8,921 nt of DNA. Source: Gammaproteobacteria bacterium (GTDB lineage: Bacteria > Pseudomonadota > Gammaproteobacteria > Steroidobacterales > SZUA-146). Position 1 is the first letter of the stretch. Each line of letters begins with the position of its first letter. Location of the stretch: assembly GCA_013002925.1 (NCBI GenBank), contig JABDLQ010000179.1, forward strand, positions 1 to 8,921. Direction: 5' to 3'. The notes beneath the pieces were generated by a model, which worked only from the letters and a program-made list of their open reading frames with translations, was not told the DNA's origin and searched no databases. This document shows, piece by piece, positions 6,498 to 8,921 of the stretch. The position numbers were made by a program, and so were the translations under genes.

Positions 6498-7313
6498 ATG
6501 CCTGAACTACCTGAAGTTGAAACCACCGCAAGCGGCATCCGGCCACACCTTTTGCATCAGCAAATTGCTGACGTTGCAGTGCGGCAAAAAAAACTGCGGC
6601 AACCGGTTACGCGCAATCTCGGTGTGCGGTTGCGCAACCAAACGATCCGCGCCGTGAAGCGGCGAGCTAAATATTTACTGATTTATCTGACCCGGGGCTG
6701 CGTGATCATTCACCTTGGCATGAGTGGCCGCCTGCGGGTACTGAGGCAACACTGCACTGCGGAAAAACACGATCACGTTGACGTGACGCTTGCAGACGGA
6801 CAGGTGTTGCGCTTTACCGACCCCCGCCGGTTTGGTTGTGTTCTGTATACCGCCGGTGACCCGCTGCATCACAAACTGCTCAAACACCTGGGTCCGGAAC
6901 CGTTCGACGATGCCTTTAACGCCGATTATCTGTACGCGCTATCACGCCGGCGCAGCGTGGCGGTAAAAAATTTTATAATGAATGGTCATATTGTGGTGGG
7001 TGTCGGCAATATCTACGCCAGTGAAGCGCTGCACAGGGCAGGGATCCTGCCGCATCGTCAGGCCGGTCGCATCTCCCGCAAACGCTATGCGACGTTGGTC
7101 CAACATGTTTGCGATGTGTTGCGTGAAGCAATCCGGCAGGGCGGTACGACGTTGCGCGACTTTACCAACTCCGATGGCTTCCCAGGTTATTTCAAACAGG
7201 AACTGGACGTTTATGACCGGCAGGATCTGCCCTGTAATACCTGCGGCGATAACATCCGCATGAAAGTGATTGGCCAACGCTCCAGCTACTATTGTCTGAC
7301 TTGTCAGGCCTAG
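6498..7313 (+). CDS. mutM: Formamidopyrimidine-DNA glycosylase (Fpg)
   Basis: 271-residue bifunctional base-excision repair enzyme that removes 8-oxoguanine and formamidopyrimidines and cleaves the abasic strand. It starts PELPEVET after the initiator Met, which gives catalytic P2 and E3. K58 lies in RRAKYLL, HLGMSGRLR is at 72-80, DPRRFG at 108-113, VVGVGNIYASEALHRAGI at 166-183, and the C-terminal zinc finger has C246, C249, C266 and C269 with R261 in GQRSSYYC. Length is close to E. coli Fpg (269). The ATG at 6498 is required because Pro2 is the nucleophile; the frame opens 29 codons earlier at a GTG, which would abolish activity. In relatives it follows rpmG directly; here it is separated from it and probably has its own promoter in 6335-6497, where TAGAAT at 6378-6383 is only a weak -10 candidate. 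Confidence 0.97.
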   Translation: MPELPEVETTASGIRPHLLHQQIADVAVRQKKLRQPVTRNLGVRLRNQTIRAVKRRAKYLLIYLTRGCVIIHLGMSGRLRVLRQHCTAEKHDHVDVTLADGQVLRFTDPRRFGCVLYTAGDPLHHKLLKHLGPEPFDDAFNADYLYALSRRRSVAVKNFIMNGHIVVGVGNIYASEALHRAGILPHRQAGRISRKRYATLVQHVCDVLREAIRQGGTTLRDFTNSDGFPGYFKQELDVYDRQDLPCNTCGDNIRMKVIGQRSSYYCLTCQA

Positions 7314-7321
7314 GTTTTGGC

Positions 7322-7345
7322 GGGAGCGGCTTTCAGCCGCGATTG
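7322..7345 (+). repeat. REP palindrome, forward copy after mutM
   Basis: GGGAGCGGCTTTCAGCCGC followed by GATTG, starting 8 bp after the mutM stop. Stem GCGGCT/AGCCGC (7326-7331 with 7335-7340), loop TTC. It forms an inverted pair with the copy at 7380-7406 and may also act as the mutM mRNA 3' end. Confidence 0.8.
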
Positions 7346-7379
7346 AATTATGGGGGCGTTTTGAATTATCGGGGCATAC

Positions 7380-7406
7380 CAATCGCGCCTGGAAGGCGCT
7401 CCTACA
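7380..7406 (-). repeat. REP palindrome, reverse copy paired with 7322-7345
   Basis: Read on the - strand it is TGTAGGAGCGCCTTCCAGGC followed by GCGATTG, with stem GCGCCT/AGGCGC (7385-7390 with 7394-7399). Compared with the forward copy, the stem bases have changed on both sides so that pairing is kept, a sign that the hairpin is selected. It carries the complete TGTAGGAG head, the sequence matched by the candidate IS110 guide. Confidence 0.8.
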
Positions 7407-7452
7407 AAGACGTGTGCGCCATCGGCCACGACCTGTCACACGGGATTGCATC

Positions 7453-7460
7453 GGTAGGAG
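7453..7460 (+). repeat. Left part of the REP copy split by the IS110 element
   Basis: GGTAGGAG directly before the IS110 end. Joined to CGGCTTCCAGCCGCGATC at 8636-8653 it gives a complete REP palindrome. The last two bases, AG (7459-7460), recur as AG at 8634-8635 and form the 2-bp recombination core. Confidence 0.8.
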
Positions 7461-7463
7461 ATT

Positions 7464-8414
7464 CTATGGCGCATATCCAGTCCTATTTGGTGTTTTATTG
7501 AACGACGTTCCGTTTTCGATAAGGGCGAACGCAATACGAGCCAGCTTACGAGCCAAAGCGACATTCGAGACGATCTTGGACCTGCCTTTGGCCAACTGAC
7601 GTTGACGGTATTGATCAAACGCAGCATGGCTTCGAGCAGGTTTTGTGGCGCAGTACAGGAGCCTGCGTATTTCAGCCTCTCCACATTTGCTGAGTTTGGC
7701 TTTTCCTTTGTAAGTCCCCGACTCACGCAAACGCACATCAAAGCCGATAAAGGCAATAAAGGCATCACTGGAAGCGAACGCGCCGCGATGATAGGTCGCC
7801 ACCAACGCGGCGGCATTGAGCGGACCGATACCCGGTATGGACAGACAGCGCTTGATGTCAGCACCCCAGCCCAGGTCCTTTAACAATGCTTTTATGCGCT
7901 GGTCAATGCGCTTTAAAAGCCGGTCAAACTGGGTAAACAGGGCTTTGGCACTGACCTGGACATCGGCCAGGCTTTGCCGCAGCCGTTTGCGTGCCGCAAC
8001 GATCACAGCTCGACGTTTGAGTAGCGCCCAGAGCTTTTGAGACTGTGCACACAAGGGTTGGTAAGCACGCAGCTCATCCGCTTCCCTGGCGACAAAGCGG
8101 GCCAGCAAGTAGGCATCCTCAGCATCGGTTTTGTTGCGCCGACTTATGCCCTCGCGGTAATGCACCAGCTGGCGAGGGTTAACCAGGTACACCTGATGAC
8201 CAAGCGCTGCCGCCTGGTCAACAACTTCGCGGTGATAGTGTGAGGTGGGTTCGACGGCTATACACAGTGGGCCGTGGAAACTGCGCAGCCAGGAACGAAT
8301 GGCTTTGGCATCGTTGGCCAGCTTCGTCCGTTGTTGATTGATCCAGTTAAAGATAACCAGCTCGCTTTTAGCGACGTCAATGCCTAAGATGATTTTTTGA
8401 GTGATGTTTGCCAC
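7464..8414 (-). CDS. IS110-family DEDD recombinase/transposase
   Basis: 316-residue bridge-RNA-type recombinase. The N-terminal RuvC-like DEDD domain shows ILGIDVAKSEL (D13), AVEPTSHYH (E55) and KTDAEDAYLLARF (D97, D100). A helical linker follows at about 120-185. The C-terminal Tnp domain has IPGIGPLNAAALVA (193-206) and FIGFDVRLRESGTYKGKAKL (222-241), with probable catalytic serine S232, then SKCGEAEIRRLLY. All expected catalytic residues are present and there is no frameshift, so it should be functional. The GTG at 8414 is chosen because GGAG lies 6 bases upstream and the protein then starts MANITQKIILGID, as in relatives. The in-frame ATG at 8477 lies inside the predicted bridge RNA and would add 21 unlikely residues. 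The stop codon is 3 bp from the element end. Confidence 0.93.
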   Translation of the reverse strand: MANITQKIILGIDVAKSELVIFNWINQQRTKLANDAKAIRSWLRSFHGPLCIAVEPTSHYHREVVDQAAALGHQVYLVNPRQLVHYREGISRRNKTDAEDAYLLARFVAREADELRAYQPLCAQSQKLWALLKRRAVIVAARKRLRQSLADVQVSAKALFTQFDRLLKRIDQRIKALLKDLGWGADIKRCLSIPGIGPLNAAALVATYHRGAFASSDAFIAFIGFDVRLRESGTYKGKAKLSKCGEAEIRRLLYCATKPARSHAAFDQYRQRQLAKGRSKIVSNVALARKLARIAFALIENGTSFNKTPNRTGYAP

Positions 8415-8439
8415 AATAGTCTCCGCGGTTAGTTGCCGT

Positions 8440-8618
8440 AAAAGCCGGGAACTCACCCACGCGAGCTTGGTATTCATTGGCTGCTCTAACAGCTGGATTC
8501 CTAATTGGCGTTTTGTGGTGAGGGGATGGGGACGAAGTCTCCTACAGTCGGTACCGACAGGTCCGAGGCGCCATGTGTCCCTCCCATCCCGGCGTCTTCT
8601 ATCTTCCCGATTTCAGAC
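8440..8618 (-). ncRNA. Candidate IS110 bridge RNA
   Basis: Boundaries approximate. On the - strand, upstream of the transposase GTG, two successive structured units can be drawn. Unit 1, a target-loop candidate, is closed by GGGATGGG/CCCATCCC (8590-8583 with 8530-8523), extended by GAC/GTC across a 3-nt bulge, and contains the inner palindrome GTCGGTACCGAC (8558-8547). Unit 2, a donor-loop candidate, is closed by CTCACC/GGTGAG plus AC/GT with one bulged G (8522-8515 with 8460-8452), with inner hairpin GCTG-TTAGAG-CAGC (8493-8480). A small hairpin TTCAG-TGT-CTGAA (8624-8612) lies at the 5' side. The length of about 180 nt and the position between element end and gene match bridge RNAs of the IS110 subgroup. 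Folding was done by eye. Confidence 0.65.
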
Positions 8619-8635
8619 ACTGAACACCATACAAG

Positions 8636-8653
8636 CGGCTTCCAGCCGCGATC
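8636..8653 (+). repeat. Right part of the REP copy split by the IS110 element
   Basis: CGGCTTCCAGCCGCGATC, the stem and tail of the REP whose head lies at 7453-7460. With the AG core restored the stem is GCGGCT/AGCCGC. It forms the forward half of a REPIN-like unit with the reverse copy at 8691-8715. Confidence 0.8.
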
Positions 8654-8679
8654 CCGGGTGTGAAGGCGCCACTCGGGAT
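8651..8679. other. Hairpin between the two REP arms
   Basis: A 10-bp stem ATCCCGGGTG/CACTCGGGAT (8651-8660 with 8670-8679) with a single G-T pair and a 9-base loop. It connects the forward REP (8636) to the reverse REP (8691), so the whole of 8634-8715 can fold as one large cruciform-like structure. Confidence 0.6.
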
Positions 8680-8690
8680 TGACCCTTTTA

Positions 8691-8715
8691 TCGCAGCAAG
8701 TCGCCGCTCCTGTGA
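8691..8715 (-). repeat. REP palindrome, degenerate reverse copy
   Basis: Read on the - strand: TCACAGGAGCGGCGACTTGC followed by TGCGA. It keeps the AGGAGCGGC head and the GCGA tail, with an imperfect stem GCGGC/GCTGC (one G-T pair). A further head-only fragment, GCAGGAGCGGC on the - strand, lies at 8729-8739. Confidence 0.6.
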
Positions 8716-8742
8716 CGCGCTGTTGATGCCGCTCCTGCGAAT

Positions 8743-8748
8743 TATAAT
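8743..8748 (+). promoter_or_regulatory. Consensus -10 hexamer upstream of the final gene
   Basis: TATAAT, a perfect sigma70 -10 match, with TTGATG at 8723-8728 as a -35-like hexamer. The spacer is only 14 bp, which is shorter than normal, so the -35 assignment is doubtful. The REP head fragment at 8729-8739 lies in this spacer. Transcription from here would give a leader of about 150 nt before the gene at 8904. Confidence 0.4.
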
Positions 8749-8843
8749 CAGTCTTAAATGGTTCGCGATCAGCGTGGCGCCCTGATGATTCCTTCGGGTA
8801 CGACCGACAGCGGATTACACCGCGCTTCACGATGCAGTTTTAC

Positions 8844-8862
8844 AAACCTCTGCCCCAGGTTT
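8844..8862 (+). other. Small hairpin in the leader of the final gene
   Basis: Stem AAACCT/AGGTTT (8844-8849 with 8857-8862), loop CTGCCCC, with an alternative AAAC/GTTT plus CTG/CAG pairing. It lies 42 bp before the start codon at 8904 and has no T-run after it. Confidence 0.35.
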
Positions 8863-8903
8863 ATCGTAATGACGCCAACTAAATAACTTCACAGGAGATC
8901 ACT

Positions 8904-8921
8904 ATGAAAACCAAACTGATG
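8904..8921 (+). CDS. Start of an unidentified gene, cut by the window end
   Basis: Six codons, MKTKLM, follow a strong AGGAG ribosome binding site (8893-8897) with 6-bp spacing. The Lys-rich start followed by hydrophobic residues would suit a signal peptide or membrane protein, but six residues are too few to name a product. Confidence 0.6.

Larger units (their letters stand above)
7461..8635 (-). mobile_element. Intact IS110-family insertion sequence inserted in a REP palindrome
   Basis: 1175-bp element, counting one copy of the core. Ends are inferred from the split REP: GGTAGGAG on the left and CGGCTTCCAGCCGCGATC on the right, with AG (CT on the transposase strand) at both junctions. A short imperfect inverted repeat lies at the ends: TTCTATGGCG (7462-7471) against TTGTATGGTG (8634 to 8625 on the - strand), 8 of 10 matching. 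There is no longer target duplication, as expected for IS110. One transposase gene fills all but 3 bp on one side and leaves 221 bp of non-coding DNA on its upstream side, the IS110-subgroup layout (IS1111 types have the long non-coding part downstream). IS110 elements are known to target REP sequences; IS621 uses a CT core. Confidence 0.88.

Noticed and set aside
7415..7473. 8-bp inverted repeat TGCGCCAT/ATGGCGCA as a transposon end structure
   Set aside because: One arm lies outside the element boundary set by the split REP, and the loop is 43 bases; probably chance.
8415..8477. Transposase start at the ATG at 8477
   Set aside because: It would place 21 extra residues over the donor-loop candidate; the GTG at 8414 has a GGAG site at good spacing and yields the usual N-terminus.
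8501..8830. 109-codon frame on the - strand
   Set aside because: It crosses the end of the IS110 element, the split REP and the bridge RNA candidate; no binding site and no family resemblance.

Overview
The window looks like a chromosomal segment of a gammaproteobacterium; family and genus cannot be fixed from sequence alone. The reason is the order radC - rpmB - rpmG - (block) - mutM, since radC-rpmB-rpmG-mutM is the arrangement known from Escherichia coli and many relatives. The proteins (DesB-like acyl-CoA desaturase, zinc-free L33, RadC, Fpg) and the moderately GC-rich base composition fit the same group.

Layout. Bases 60-734: radC (+). Bases 735-1372: no credible gene, but a degenerate 32-bp tandem repeat, an inverted-pair MITE-like element and a short direct repeat. 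Bases 1373-1895: a good sigma70-type promoter, a leader with two hairpins, then rpmB and rpmG (+). Bases 2137-6334: a block of five membrane-protein genes lying between rpmG and mutM: a sterol-desaturase/fatty-acid-hydroxylase-like protein (-), a MAPEG protein (+), a TauE/SafE-type permease (-), a rhomboid protease (-) and a DesB-like acyl-CoA desaturase (-). Several act, or probably act, on lipids or in the membrane. Bases 6498-7313: mutM (+). Bases 7322-8741: REP-type palindromes, one of them split by an intact IS110-family element (7461-8635). The window ends with the first six codons of another gene (8904 onward, +) behind a strong ribosome binding site.

The most interesting part is the IS110 element. 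Its ends can be placed to the base pair because joining the flanks restores a REP palindrome, leaving a 2-bp core (AG on the + strand, CT on the transposase strand) at each end. Only 3 bp lie between the transposase stop codon and one end, while about 220 bp of non-coding DNA lie upstream of its start. That upstream DNA, read on the transposase strand, can fold into two successive stem-loops with internal loops, the architecture of an IS110 bridge RNA. The first loop carries an 8-base segment complementary to the REP head including the core. The second carries segments resembling both sides of the element's own end-to-end junction. This makes it a good candidate for a REP-targeting, RNA-guided recombinase of the recently described bridge-RNA class. 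The class is known; this copy and its guide assignments are my inference from reading the sequence.

How the parts relate: radC, rpmB/rpmG and mutM are housekeeping genes kept together by ancestry rather than by a shared pathway. The desaturase, rhomboid and permease genes are all on the - strand but are separated by 107-230 bp, so they need not form one operon.
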